A model generated the notes under the pieces. The model was not told the origin of the DNA. It worked only from the letters and a program-made list of their open reading frames with translations, and ran no database searches. A stretch of DNA of 64,000 bases, taken from assembly GCF_013376045.1 (NCBI RefSeq), contig NZ_JABMJG010000011.1:124001-188000 (forward strand). The letters are read 5' to 3'. This DNA is from Variovorax sp. SG517 (GTDB lineage: Bacteria > Pseudomonadota > Gammaproteobacteria > Burkholderiales > Burkholderiaceae_C). Made by a program: the position numbers and the translations under genes. The stretch's first letter is position 1, and each line of letters starts with the position of its first letter. Below, in pieces: positions 23,797-33,151 of the stretch.

Positions 23797-25706
23797 CGTG
23801 CGTCCTCCAGCAGTTCGTCGTCGGCGCCGCCCAGATAGGCTTCGAGCACGCGCGGGTTGGCCTGCACTTCGCCGGGCGTGCCGGTGGCGATGACGGTGCC
23901 GAACTCGAGCACCGTGATGCGGTCGGCAAGGTTCATCACGAACTCCATGTCGTGCTCCACCACCAGGATGCCGAGGCCCTCGGCGCGCAACTGCGCGAGC
24001 AGCTCCGAGAGGGCGCGCTTCTCCAGGTGGCGCAGACCGGCGGCAGGCTCGTCGAGCAGCAGCACCGAAGGCTGACCCGCGAGCGCGCGGGCGATTTCCA
24101 CCACGCGCTGCTGGCCGAGCGAGAGCGACGCGGCGGGCGTGTCGGCATGCGCGCCGAGGCCGCAGCGTTCGATCTGCTTGCGGGCCTCGGCCATCAGCGC
24201 GGCCTCTTCGGCGCGGTCCAGGCGCAGCATGGCCGACAGCCAGCCGCGCTTCGCACGCAGGTGCGCGCCGAGCGCCACGTTCTCGACCACGCTGCGCTGG
24301 CCGAGCAGCCGCACGTGCTGGAAGGTGCGGCCCAGGCCGAGCGAGGCGAAGGCGCGCGAGGGCTTGCCCGACATGGGCTGGCCGACTAGGCGCACTTCGC
24401 CGGTGGTGGGGTCGTCCACGCCCGAGATCATGTTGAAGAAGGTGCTCTTGCCCGCTCCGTTGGGGCCGATCAGCGCATGCACCTCGCCGGCCTTCAGCGT
24501 CATCGAGATGTCGTTGTTGGCCACCAGGCCGCCGAAGCGCTTGCTCACCCCGTCGGCCTGCAGCAGCAGCGTGCCGGCGGCCGGCACTGCGCGCTGCGCG
24601 AGCTGTACCGTGGTCGATACGGCTGGGCCGGCACCAGCGGCGCGCGGCACTTCGCGCACCCAGCGGCGCGACAGCCGAGCGAGCGTGGGCCACAGGCCGT
24701 CTGCGAAGCGCTGCAGCACGAAGAGCATCAGCAGGCCGAACACCACCACCTCGAAGTTGCCGCTGGTGCCCAGCAGCGCGGGCAGCACGTCCTGCAGCTT
24801 TTCCTTCAGCAGCGTGATCAGCGTCGCGCCCAGCACCGCGCCCCACAGATGACCGGCACCGCCGACCACCGCCATGAACAGCATCTCGATGCCGATGTTC
24901 AGGTTGAAGGGCGTCGGGTTCACGAAGCGCTGCATGTGCGCATAGAGCCAGCCCGAGACGGCCGCGAGCAGGGCAGCCAGCACGAAGAGCTTGATGCGGT
25001 GGCGCGCGGTGTCCACGCCCATCGACTCGGCCATCAGCCGGCCGCCCTTGAGCGCGCGGATGGCGCGGCCCTCGCGCGAGTCGAGCAGGTTGTGCATGGC
25101 CCACAGCGCCAGCAGCAGCACCGCCCAGATCACGACGCCCAGCATGCGCGGCGTGGCGAAGGACACGCCCGCCACCACCAGCGGCGGAACGCCGGTGATG
25201 CCGGTCTGGCCGCCGAGGAACTCCATGTTGCCCAGCAGGAAATACAGGCTCAGGCCCCAGGCGATGGTGCACAGCGGCAGGTAGTGGCCCGAGAGCTTGA
25301 GCGTGACAGCGCCGAGCGCCCACGCCAGCGCGAAGGTCAGCACCAGCCCCAGCAGCAGGCCCAGCCACGGCACCAGCGCCGAGCCTGCGAGGCCGCCGAG
25401 CCAGCCGGCTGCGGTGGGCGAGGTGCAGATCCACGCGGTGGCGTACGCGCCCATGCCGACGAAGGCGGCCTGGCCGAAGGAGGTCATGCCGCCCACGCCG
25501 GTCAGCAGCACCAGGCCCACCGCCACCAGCGCATACAGGCCGATGTTGCTGAGCACGCTGACGGTGAACTCGGGCAGCCAGCCCCAGGCCAGGGCAAGCG
25601 CGACGATGAAGACGAGGGTGAGCACGCGCGGCGTCACGAGCGGGCGGCCTTCGGGCGCCGCGTTGGCGGCGGTGGATGCGGTTGCGTGTGAAGACGACGG
25701 GTTCAT
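23793..25706 (-). CDS. LivM-LivG fusion: ABC permease joined to ATPase
   Basis: A 637-residue single polypeptide holding two transporter parts usually made separately. Residues about 25-350 are a LivM-type permease with some ten hydrophobic helices (GLYALVAVGLVLLTGVGGMT, FGQAAFVGMGAYA). Residues about 385-630 are a LivG-type ATPase with Walker A IGPNGAGKSTFF, signature LSLGQQRVVEIARAL, Walker B VLLLDEPAAGL and VVEHDMEFVM. A 30-residue linker joins them. The frame is unbroken, so this is a true fusion. Start ATG 25706 overlaps the LivH stop as ATGA. Confidence 0.93.
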   Translation of the reverse strand: MNPSSSHATASTAANAAPEGRPLVTPRVLTLVFIVALALAWGWLPEFTVSVLSNIGLYALVAVGLVLLTGVGGMTSFGQAAFVGMGAYATAWICTSPTAAGWLGGLAGSALVPWLGLLLGLVLTFALAWALGAVTLKLSGHYLPLCTIAWGLSLYFLLGNMEFLGGQTGITGVPPLVVAGVSFATPRMLGVVIWAVLLLALWAMHNLLDSREGRAIRALKGGRLMAESMGVDTARHRIKLFVLAALLAAVSGWLYAHMQRFVNPTPFNLNIGIEMLFMAVVGGAGHLWGAVLGATLITLLKEKLQDVLPALLGTSGNFEVVVFGLLMLFVLQRFADGLWPTLARLSRRWVREVPRAAGAGPAVSTTVQLAQRAVPAAGTLLLQADGVSKRFGGLVANNDISMTLKAGEVHALIGPNGAGKSTFFNMISGVDDPTTGEVRLVGQPMSGKPSRAFASLGLGRTFQHVRLLGQRSVVENVALGAHLRAKRGWLSAMLRLDRAEEAALMAEARKQIERCGLGAHADTPAASLSLGQQRVVEIARALAGQPSVLLLDEPAAGLRHLEKRALSELLAQLRAEGLGILVVEHDMEFVMNLADRITVLEFGTVIATGTPGEVQANPRVLEAYLGGADDELLEDAR

Positions 25707-26731
25707 TCCTCGTCCTCCACATGATGGCTGTTCAGCGAGCGCCACAGCAGCACCGGGATGATCAGGGTGAAGACCAGCACTTCTTTGTACGCACTGGCCC
25801 AGAAGGAGGAGAAGGCCTCGAGCAGGCCGACCAGCAGCGCGCCCGCGAGCGCCAGCGGATAGCTCGCGAGCCCGCCCACGATGGCGGCCACGAAGCCCTT
25901 CAGGCCGATGAGGAAGCCGGTGTCGTAGTAGACCGTGGTGATCGGTGCGATCAGCAGGCCCGAGATGGCGCCGATCACCGCTGCCAGCGCGAAGCTCAGG
26001 TCACCCGAGAGCTCGGTGGGAATGCCCGACAGCCGTGCGCCCACGCGATTGATGGCGGTGGCGCGCAGCGCCTTGCCGATCATCGAGCGGCCGAAGAACC
26101 AGAACATAGCGATCACCAGCACCAGCGTGACGCCGACCACCACCAGCGACTGGCCGTTGACGGGAATGCCGCCGAGGTCGAAGCGAGCTTCCGAGAACGC
26201 GCTGGTGCGCGAGCCTTCGGCGCCGAAGAAGAAGAGCCCCAGGCCCACGAGCACGCCATGCAACGCCACCGAGACGATCAGCAGCATCAGCACGCTGGCA
26301 TCAGCCAGCGGCCGATAGGCGATGCGATACAGCAGCGGACCCAGCGGCGCGATCAGCACCAGCGTGGCGATCGACTGCATCGCGAGCGACGTGGGCTTGA
26401 AGCCGAGAATCAGCACCGCGGCGATGGCCGGAAAGGCCACGCACCAGGTCAGCGCCGAGCGCCAGTCGACAGTGGCGCCGCGCTTCCAGCGCCAGGCCTC
26501 CACCACCAGCACGATTACGGCCAGCGCAAGCAGCAGCCACAGCGTGGAGGGCGCCCGCCCGCCCTGCAGCGCGGCCATCGACAGCGCACCGAAGGCGACG
26601 AACTCGCCCTGCGGGATGAAGATCACGCGCGTGACCGAGAACACCAGCACCAGCGCGAGCGCCATCAGTCCGTAGACCGCGCCGTTCACGATGCCGTCCT
26701 GCCCCAGCAAAAGGGCAATCTGCAAATCCAT
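25703..26731 (-). CDS. LivH-type ABC permease
   Basis: A 342-residue membrane protein, first of the two permeases of the HAAT importer. It opens with GIVNGAVYGLMALALVLVFS and has FIPQGEFVAFGAL, both standard for LivH, and about eight hydrophobic helices. It is slightly longer than E. coli LivH because of an extra loop around residues 80-115 (WRWKRGATVDWRSALTW). It is preceded by a 131-bp gap holding a dispersed repeat that separates it from the binding-protein gene. Confidence 0.92.
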   Translation of the reverse strand: MDLQIALLLGQDGIVNGAVYGLMALALVLVFSVTRVIFIPQGEFVAFGALSMAALQGGRAPSTLWLLLALAVIVLVVEAWRWKRGATVDWRSALTWCVAFPAIAAVLILGFKPTSLAMQSIATLVLIAPLGPLLYRIAYRPLADASVLMLLIVSVALHGVLVGLGLFFFGAEGSRTSAFSEARFDLGGIPVNGQSLVVVGVTLVLVIAMFWFFGRSMIGKALRATAINRVGARLSGIPTELSGDLSFALAAVIGAISGLLIAPITTVYYDTGFLIGLKGFVAAIVGGLASYPLALAGALLVGLLEAFSSFWASAYKEVLVFTLIIPVLLWRSLNSHHVEDEE

Positions 26732-26768
26732 AAAACAACCTTCGGGCGTCGCCCGTGACTCAATTCAG

Positions 26769-26861
26769 GAACACCGAGGAACCGGCTTTGCCGGGCCTCT
26801 GGTGTTGCCCCCGGTAGGGGGTGGGAGAAGCGACACGAAGTGCGCGGAGCCTGGGGGCGAG
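26769..26861 (-). repeat. dispersed intergenic repeat, copy 1 (minus orientation)
   Basis: About 93 bp lying directly against the stop of the binding-protein gene. On the minus strand it reads CGCCCCCAGGCT, then CACTTCGTGTCGCTTC, GGGGGCAACACC, GGCCCGGCAAAGCCGG and ends CCTCGGTGTTC. The same order of blocks recurs at 49012-49104 and 52601-52695 in plus orientation. In every case it follows a stop codon within a few bases, and it holds a CCGGC-AAA-GCCGG hairpin. Confidence 0.85.
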
Positions 26862-26862
26862 C

Positions 26863-28008
26863 TTATGGTTGGTATTTCCAGGCGCCGTTCTCGATCTTCA
26901 CCATCACGCGGGCACGCTGGTCGAGGCCCAGGTGGTCCTGTGCGGTCATGTTGAACACGCCGTGCGCGCCGGCCACTTCCTTGGTCTGCTCCAGCGCGTC
27001 GCGCAGCGCGGCGCGGAACTCCGGCGTGCCGGGCTGGGCCTTCTTCAGCGCGACGGGCACGGCCGAGCTCATCAGCAGGCCGGCGTCCCAGGCGTGACCG
27101 CCGAAGGTCGAGACAGAGCCCTTGCCGTAGGCGGCCTCATAGGCGGACACGTAGGCGAGCGCGGACTTCTTCACGGGGTTGCCGGCGGGCAGCTGGTCGG
27201 CCACGAGCACCGGGCCGGCGGGCAGGAAGGTGCCTTCCACGTCCTTGCCGCCCACGCGCAGGAAGTCGGCGTTGGCCACGCCGTGGGTCTGGTACATCTT
27301 GCCGGTGTAGCCGCGTTCCTTCAGCGTCTTCTGCGGCAGCGCGGCCGGCGTGCCGGAGCCGGCGACGAGCACCGCGTCGGGCTTGGCGGCCATGATCTTC
27401 AGGGCCTGGCCGGTCACCGAGGTGTCGGTGCGGGCGTAGCGCTCGTTGGCCACGATCTTGATCTTCTTCAGGTCGGCGGCCTTGGCGAACTCCTGCGACC
27501 AGCCTTCGCCGTACGCGTCGGAGAAGCCGATGAAGGCGACGGTCTTCACGCCGTTGGTGGCCATGTGCTCGGCGATGGCCAGCGACATCATGATGTCGTT
27601 CTGAGGCGTCTTGAACACCCACTTCTTCTTGGCGTCCATCGGCTCGATGATGCGCGCCGACGCGGCCACCGAGATCATCGGCGTCTGCGCCTCGCTGGCC
27701 ACGTCGATCATGGCGAGCGAGGCCGGCGTGGTGGTCGAGCCCAGGATCACGTCGACCTTGTTCTCCGCGATGAGCTTGCGCGTGTTGTTGACGGCCGCGG
27801 TGGTGTCGGAGGCGTCGTCCAGCACGATGTAGTTGATCTTCTGCCCGCCGATCGTCTTGGGCATCAGCGAGATGGTGTTCTTCTCGGGGATGCCCAGCGA
27901 TGCTGCCGGGCCGGTGGCCGAGATGGTCACGCCGACGTTGACGTCGGCCCAGGCCGCGAGGGCCGTGGCGCAGAGGGCGACGGTCAGCAGGGGCTTGAAG
28001 AATTTCAT
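26863..28008 (-). CDS. LivK-type periplasmic substrate-binding protein of the paa cluster
   Basis: A 381-residue class I (Leu/Ile/Val-type) binding protein with signal peptide MKFFKPLLTVALCATALAAW and cleavage near residue 21 before DVNVGVTIS. The fold is recognisable from GPAASLGIPEKN, DDASDTTAAVNNTRKLI and the strand pattern of Peripla_BP_6. It lies between paaE and the permease genes and probably captures the transported substrate in the periplasm; phenylacetate or a related aromatic acid is the natural guess from position only. Confidence 0.9.
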   Translation of the reverse strand: MKFFKPLLTVALCATALAAWADVNVGVTISATGPAASLGIPEKNTISLMPKTIGGQKINYIVLDDASDTTAAVNNTRKLIAENKVDVILGSTTTPASLAMIDVASEAQTPMISVAASARIIEPMDAKKKWVFKTPQNDIMMSLAIAEHMATNGVKTVAFIGFSDAYGEGWSQEFAKAADLKKIKIVANERYARTDTSVTGQALKIMAAKPDAVLVAGSGTPAALPQKTLKERGYTGKMYQTHGVANADFLRVGGKDVEGTFLPAGPVLVADQLPAGNPVKKSALAYVSAYEAAYGKGSVSTFGGHAWDAGLLMSSAVPVALKKAQPGTPEFRAALRDALEQTKEVAGAHGVFNMTAQDHLGLDQRARVMVKIENGAWKYQP

Positions 28009-28054
28009 GGTTGGCTTGTCTCCGTTTGAAATGAAAGTTGAGGCCTGAAGTATC

Positions 28055-29140
28055 TCAGCGCTCGTCGAAGGAAAGGGTGACGCGTTCGGTCAGAGGATGC
28101 GCCTGGCAGGTCAATACGAAACCCGCGGCCACTTCATTCTTGTCGAGCGCGAAGTTTCTTTCCATGCGGACTTCCCCGTCCACGCACTTCGCGCGGCAGG
28201 TGCCGCACACGCCCGAGGTGCACGAGAACGGCACCTCGAGCCCTGCGGCCGATGCCGCATCGAGGATGCTGGGCTGCCCTTCGGTGAAGGTGATCTCGCG
28301 CTGCAGCCCGTCGCGCACGATGGTGATGCGCGACTGCTTGGCGTCGCCGGGCTGGGCCTCGTGAACCACGGCGCCCACCTGCGTGGCCGATGGCAGCGCA
28401 ACGCCGAAGCGCTCGATGTGAATGCGGTCTTCCGGCACGCCAGCGGCCAGCAGCGCGGCCTCGGCCTCGTCGTTCATCTGGAAGGGGCCGCACACGTACA
28501 CATGGTCGATGTCCCTGGCGGGCACCACGCTCGCGAGGAACTCGCCGATCTTCTCGCGGTTCATCACGCCGAAGCCCAGCGGCGAATCGGTGTGCTCGTC
28601 GGAGAAAACGTGCTGCAGCACGAGGCGCGTCATGTAGCGGTTCTTCAGGTCCTCGATTTCTTCCTTGAACATCGTGGACTGCAGCTGGCGGTTGCCGTAG
28701 ATCAGTGTGAAGCGGCTGTGCGGCTCGCGCGCGAGCACCGTCTTCATGATCGACAGGATGGGCGTGATGCCGCTGCCGCCCGCGATGCCGACATGGTGGC
28801 GCGCCGAGTCCGGCTCGATCGGCACGAAGAAGCGGCCCTGCGGCGCCATCACCTGGAGGGTGTCGCCGGGCTTGAGGCTCGCGTTGATCCAGTTGGAGAA
28901 CACGCCGCCGCGCACCTTGCGCACGCCCACGCGCAGTTCGCCGTCGTCGAGGCCGGCGCAGATCGAATAGGAGCGGCGCAGGTCCTGGCCGTCGATGTCG
29001 TGGCGCAGCGTGAGGTACTGGCCCTGCGTGAAGCCGAAGACCTGCTGCAGGTCGGCCGGCACCTCGAAGGAGACGATGACGGCCTCGGCCGTATCGGGCT
29101 CGATGGCCTTCACGCGCAGGGGGTGGAAGAGGGTACTCAT
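28055..29140 (-). CDS. paaE: PaaE, reductase subunit of phenylacetyl-CoA epoxidase
   Basis: A 361-residue electron-transfer protein. The N-terminal half is a ferredoxin-NADP reductase module with FAD contact RSYSIC (about residue 56) and NAD(P) site GIAGGSGITPILSI; the C-terminal 90 residues form a plant-type 2Fe-2S domain with CTSGVCGTCRAKC and a last Cys in LTCQAHP. It passes electrons from NADPH to the PaaA diiron centre. It is the last of the five epoxidase genes and starts 14 bp after paaD. Confidence 0.96.
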   Translation of the reverse strand: MSTLFHPLRVKAIEPDTAEAVIVSFEVPADLQQVFGFTQGQYLTLRHDIDGQDLRRSYSICAGLDDGELRVGVRKVRGGVFSNWINASLKPGDTLQVMAPQGRFFVPIEPDSARHHVGIAGGSGITPILSIMKTVLAREPHSRFTLIYGNRQLQSTMFKEEIEDLKNRYMTRLVLQHVFSDEHTDSPLGFGVMNREKIGEFLASVVPARDIDHVYVCGPFQMNDEAEAALLAAGVPEDRIHIERFGVALPSATQVGAVVHEAQPGDAKQSRITIVRDGLQREITFTEGQPSILDAASAAGLEVPFSCTSGVCGTCRAKCVDGEVRMERNFALDKNEVAAGFVLTCQAHPLTERVTLSFDER

Positions 29141-29153
29141 CGCGGGGTGCGTC

Positions 29154-29678
29154 TCAGATGGGTTTGAAGTGTTCGAAGGGTTCGCGGCAGGCCATGCAGC
29201 GGTACAGCGCCTTGCAGGCGGTGGAGCCGAATGCGGAAAGCCGCTCCGTGCGCTCGCTCGCGCAGCGCGGGCAGGCGATGCGCTCGCCGGCGATGCGGCC
29301 GAAGAGCCTGATCGGCATCGCGGTGCCGGCGGCCTGCTCCGCGTTCAGGTGCGCGGGCGGCGCGATGCCGTAGGCCTTGAGCTTGGCGCGGCCCTCGTCG
29401 CTGATCCAGTCGCTGGTCCAGGCGGGCGCGCGGCGCAGGGTGGCGCGCGCGCGACCCAGGCCTGCCTGCTCGACGGCGGCCAGCACGTCGTGCTCGATGG
29501 CCTCGGTGGCGGGGCAGCCGGAGTAGGTCGGCGTGAGCACGATCTCCAGGCCGTCGTCGTGTTCGATCACGTCGCGCACGATGCCGAGGTCGCACACCGA
29601 CACGGCCGGCACCTCGGGGTCGGGCACCGTGTGCAGCACGGCCCATGCCGCATCGACGCGCGAGGCCAGGGCGTTCAT
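29154..29678 (-). CDS. paaD: PaaD, epoxidase-associated maturation protein
   Basis: A 174-residue protein with an N-terminal MIP18/DUF59-type domain (TVPDPEVPAVSVCDLGIVRD, then TPTYSGCPATEAI) and a C-terminal zinc-ribbon-like pair, CPRC and CMAC. PaaD belongs with the multicomponent phenylacetyl-CoA epoxidase and is thought to help assemble iron or iron-sulfur centres rather than catalyse. The paaC stop and paaD start share a TGATG overlap at 29676-29680. Confidence 0.94.
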   Translation of the reverse strand: MNALASRVDAAWAVLHTVPDPEVPAVSVCDLGIVRDVIEHDDGLEIVLTPTYSGCPATEAIEHDVLAAVEQAGLGRARATLRRAPAWTSDWISDEGRAKLKAYGIAPPAHLNAEQAAGTAMPIRLFGRIAGERIACPRCASERTERLSAFGSTACKALYRCMACREPFEHFKPI

Positions 29679-30457
29679 CACCACACGCCTCCGGGGTAGG
29701 AGCGCTGCAGGTGCTGCATCTCGGCCAGGATGTAGCCCATGTGCTCGCTGTGCACGCCGTGCTTGCCGGTGCTGCGGAAGGCGGATTCCTTCGGCATGGA
29801 GAGACCGGCCGCGTCCAGCACCTGCTGCATCTCGGCGAGCCAGGGATCGCGCAGTTCGCTCCACGCCGGGCCGAGGCCGCTGGCGCTGGCCGCGGCATCC
29901 ACCTCGTCGCTGAAGAAGAGTTCGGGCATGTAGAGCCACAGCTGCTTCAGCGCCTTCTCGGTGCGGCGGTGCGACTCGTCGGTGCCGTCGCCCAGGCGCA
30001 CCACCCAGTCGCCCGAGTGCTGCTGGTGGTAGCGCGCTTCCTTCAGCGCCTTGCCGGCGATGGCCGCCACCTCGGGGTCGTTCGATGCGGCCAGGCGCTG
30101 CCACAGCAGCTTCAGCAGCGTCGACACCATCGTATTGCGCACGACAGCGAAGGCGAAGTCGCCGCGCGGCAGTTCGGCGATGGTGAGGTTGAAGTAGTCG
30201 CGCTCGTCGCGCAGGTAGGCGAGCTGGTCTTCGTCGTGCTCGCGGCCGGTGCCTTCAAGCTTGCCGGCGTGCGTGAGCAGCGCGCGGGCCTGGCCGACGA
30301 GGTCGAGCGCGATGTTGGCCATCGCAATGTCTTCCTCCAGCACGGGCGCGTGGCCGCACCATTCGCCAAGCCGCTGCGCCAGCACCAGGCAGGTGTCGCC
30401 GATGCGCAGCAGGTATTGCACGGCGGGCGTGCGGTTCAGTTCGATGGATGCTTGCAT
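29678..30457 (-). CDS. paaC: PaaC, structural subunit of phenylacetyl-CoA epoxidase
   Basis: A 259-residue helical protein of the ferritin-like PaaA/PaaC family. It pairs with PaaA in the hydroxylase core but has lost most diiron ligands; the visible pattern includes ALDLVGQARALL and RYHQQHSGDWVVRLGDGT. Length and order match known PaaC. It starts 21 bp after paaB and its stop overlaps paaD. Confidence 0.95.
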   Translation of the reverse strand: MQASIELNRTPAVQYLLRIGDTCLVLAQRLGEWCGHAPVLEEDIAMANIALDLVGQARALLTHAGKLEGTGREHDEDQLAYLRDERDYFNLTIAELPRGDFAFAVVRNTMVSTLLKLLWQRLAASNDPEVAAIAGKALKEARYHQQHSGDWVVRLGDGTDESHRRTEKALKQLWLYMPELFFSDEVDAAASASGLGPAWSELRDPWLAEMQQVLDAAGLSMPKESAFRSTGKHGVHSEHMGYILAEMQHLQRSYPGGVW

Positions 30458-30478
30458 GATGCTTCCGTCAATGGCCGC

Positions 30479-30775
30479 TCACATGTGGTCGACCGACTTG
30501 GGCAGGGCATAGAAGGTCGGGTGGCGGTACACCTTGTCTTCGGCCGGGTCGAAGTACATGTCCTTCTCGCCCGGGTCGCTGGCCACGATCTGGTCGGAGC
30601 GCACCACCCAGATGCTGCTGCCTTCCTGGCGGCGGGTGTAGACGTCGCGCGCCATCTGGATCGCCATCTTCGGGTCGGCGGCGTGCAGGCTGCCGCAGTG
30701 CTTGTGGTCCAGGCCCGCCTTGCTGCGCACGAACACCTCCCACAGAGGCCATTCCTGTTTCGCTTCGGTGCTCAT
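30479..30775 (-). CDS. paaB: PaaB, small subunit of phenylacetyl-CoA epoxidase
   Basis: A 98-residue protein with the family core WPLWEVFVRSKAGLDHKHCG, DPKMAIQMARDVYTRR and the ending HPTFYALPKSVDHM. PaaB bridges the PaaAC pairs in the epoxidase complex. The start overlaps the paaA stop as ATGA. Confidence 0.96.
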   Translation of the reverse strand: MSTEAKQEWPLWEVFVRSKAGLDHKHCGSLHAADPKMAIQMARDVYTRRQEGSSIWVVRSDQIVASDPGEKDMYFDPAEDKVYRHPTFYALPKSVDHM

Positions 30776-31788
30776 GCTGCTTCCTTGATCGGTTGATGTT
30801 GCTTGCTGGCGTGGGCGAGCGCGGCTTCGCGCACCCATGCGCCGTCTTCCCAGGCGTCGACGCGGGCCTGCAGGCGTTCGCGGTTGCAGGGGCCGTCGCC
30901 GCCGATCACGCGCCAGAACTCGCTCCAGTCGATGGCGCCGAAGTCGTGCGCCTGGCGCTCCTCGTTCCACTTGAGGTCGGGGTCGGGAAGGGTCACGCCG
31001 AGGATGCGCGCCTGCTCCACGGTGGCGTCGACGAACTTCTGGCGCAGCTCGTCGTTGCTGAAGCGCTTGATGCCCCAGCGCATCGACTGCGCGCTGTTGG
31101 GCGACTGGTCGTCTGGCGGGCCGAACATCATGATCGAGGGCCACCACCAGCGGTTGACCGCGTCCTGCACCATCGCCTTCTGCGCCTCGGTGCCGTGGGT
31201 CATCATGGTCAGCAGCGACTCGTAGCCCTGGCGCTGGTGGAAGCTCTCCTCGCGGCAGATGCGGATCATGGCGCGCGCATACGGTGCGTAGGAGCAGCGG
31301 CAGATCGGCACCTGGTTCATGATGGCCGCGCCGTCCACCAGCCAGCCGATGGTGCCCATGTCGGCCCAGGTCAGCGTGGGGTAGTTGAAGATCGAGCTGT
31401 ACTTGGCCTTGCCGCTGTGCAGCGCCTCGAACATCTGGTCGCGCGAGGTGCCCAGCGTCTCGGCCGCGGCATACAGGTAGAGGCCGTGGCCGCCTTCGTC
31501 CTGCACCTTGGCCAGCAGGATGGCCTTGCGCTTGAGCGTGGGCGCGCGGCTGATCCAGTTGCCCTCGGGCAGCATGCCGACGATCTCCGAATGCGCGTGC
31601 TGGCTGATCTGCCGCACCAGCGTCTTGCGGTAGTGCTCGGGCATCCAGTCCTTCGCCTCGATGAATTCGCCGGCGTCGATCTGCGCGTCGAAGCCTTCCT
31701 CGAGGCGCATCTCCTCTGCGGAGCGCACGGCCTTCTGCTTGCCGTCGCCCGCGTCCTTGCCCATGGTGTCCATTGCCTGGGTGTACAT
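30772..31788 (-). CDS. paaA: PaaA, catalytic diiron subunit of phenylacetyl-CoA epoxidase
   Basis: A 338-residue ferritin-like oxygenase subunit that converts phenylacetyl-CoA to the ring 1,2-epoxide using O2. Diiron ligands are seen in KVQDEGGHGLYL and in CREESFHQRQG, with an upstream glutamate in the first helix pair. Start ATG 31788 has AAAGGA eight bases upstream, the same spacing as paaZ. It follows paaK by 38 bp. Confidence 0.97.
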   Translation of the reverse strand: MYTQAMDTMGKDAGDGKQKAVRSAEEMRLEEGFDAQIDAGEFIEAKDWMPEHYRKTLVRQISQHAHSEIVGMLPEGNWISRAPTLKRKAILLAKVQDEGGHGLYLYAAAETLGTSRDQMFEALHSGKAKYSSIFNYPTLTWADMGTIGWLVDGAAIMNQVPICRCSYAPYARAMIRICREESFHQRQGYESLLTMMTHGTEAQKAMVQDAVNRWWWPSIMMFGPPDDQSPNSAQSMRWGIKRFSNDELRQKFVDATVEQARILGVTLPDPDLKWNEERQAHDFGAIDWSEFWRVIGGDGPCNRERLQARVDAWEDGAWVREAALAHASKQHQPIKEAA

Positions 31789-31826
31789 GTGCGTGTCCTT
31801 TCGGTCGGTGTTGGTAGTGGCTGGTC

Positions 31827-33137
31827 TCAGCGCGGGCGCGTGTCGATCACGCGGCGCGCCTTGCCGGTCTGGGTGCGTTCCATCTCGTCGGGGCCGTGCA
31901 CCACCACGCGGGTGGAGATACCGATGAGCGTCTTCACGCGGTGCTGCAGCCAGTCGCCGATGGCGGCGCGGTCGGCCGAGGCGGCGTCGGCGGGCTTGAG
32001 CTCGCAGTGGATCTCGACCTGGTCGAGCTTGTCGGCGCGGCTCACGTGCACCTGGTAGAGGCCCGAGAGCGCCTGGTGCGCGAGCACGATCTCCTCCACC
32101 TGCGTGGGGAAGACGTTGACGCCGCGGATGATCATCATGTCGTCGCTGCGCCCGACGATCTTGCCCATGCGGCGGAACGAGCGCGAGGTGGGCGGCAAGA
32201 GGCGCGTGAGGTCGCGCGTGCGGTAGCGCACGATGGGCATGGCCTCCTTGCTCAGCGAGGTGAAGACGAGCTCGCCTTCCTCGCCGTCGGCCTTCAGCTC
32301 GCCGGTCTCGGGGTCGATGATCTCGGGGTAGAAGTGGTCTTCCCAGATGACAGGGCCGTCCTTGCTCTCGACGCATTCGCTGGCCACGCCGGGGCCCATC
32401 ACTTCGCTGAGGCCGTAGATGTCGACCGCGTCGATGCCGGCCCTGGCCTCGATGTCGCGGCGCATCGCCTCGGTCCACGGCTCGGCGCCGAAGATGCCGA
32501 CCTTGAGCGAGCTCTCCTTCGCGTCGAGCCCCTGGCGCTCGAACTGCTCGATGATCACCTGCATGTAGCTGGGCGTGACCATGATGATGTTCGGCTTGAA
32601 GTCCTGGATGAGCTGCACCTGCTTCTCGGTCTGGCCGCCCGACATCGGGATGACGGTGCAGCCTGCGCGCTCGGCGCCGTAGTGCGCGCCCAGGCCGCCG
32701 GTGAAGAGGCCGTAGCCGTAAGACACGTGCACCATGTCGCCGGGCCGTCCGCCCGCGGCGCGGATGGAGCGGGCGACGAGGTCGGCCCAGGTGTCGATGT
32801 CCTGCAGCGTGTAGCCCACCACGGTGGGCTTGCCGGTGGTGCCCGACGATGCGTGGATGCGCGCGACCTTCTCCCGCGGCACGGCGAACATGCCGAACGG
32901 GTAGTTGTCGCGCAGGTCGCTCTTCACCGTGAACGGGAACTTCGACAGGTCGGCCAGCGACTTCAGGTCGTCCGGGTGCACGCCCTTGGCGTCGAAGGCG
33001 CGGCGGTAGTGCGGCACGTTCTCGTAGGCGCGCTGCAGCGTGGTGCGCAGGCGGGCGATCTGAAGCGCAGCGATCTCGTCGCGGCTGGCGGTTTCGATGG
33101 GCTCGAGCTCGCCGGGGGCGGGGCGTTTGACTGTCAT
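31827..33137 (-). CDS. paaK: PaaK, phenylacetate-CoA ligase
   Basis: A 436-residue adenylate-forming enzyme that makes phenylacetyl-CoA from phenylacetate, ATP and CoA, the entry step of the pathway. Marks are the P-loop-like SSGTTGKPTVVGYT (about residues 96-109), IYGLSEVMGPG, the hinge GRSDDMMIIRGVNVFP and the C-terminal TGKARRV with the catalytic lysine. Normal length for the family. It follows paaI by 14 bp. Confidence 0.97.
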   Translation of the reverse strand: MTVKRPAPGELEPIETASRDEIAALQIARLRTTLQRAYENVPHYRRAFDAKGVHPDDLKSLADLSKFPFTVKSDLRDNYPFGMFAVPREKVARIHASSGTTGKPTVVGYTLQDIDTWADLVARSIRAAGGRPGDMVHVSYGYGLFTGGLGAHYGAERAGCTVIPMSGGQTEKQVQLIQDFKPNIIMVTPSYMQVIIEQFERQGLDAKESSLKVGIFGAEPWTEAMRRDIEARAGIDAVDIYGLSEVMGPGVASECVESKDGPVIWEDHFYPEIIDPETGELKADGEEGELVFTSLSKEAMPIVRYRTRDLTRLLPPTSRSFRRMGKIVGRSDDMMIIRGVNVFPTQVEEIVLAHQALSGLYQVHVSRADKLDQVEIHCELKPADAASADRAAIGDWLQHRVKTLIGISTRVVVHGPDEMERTQTGKARRVIDTRPR

Positions 33138-33151
33138 GGTGTGTTGTCTCC

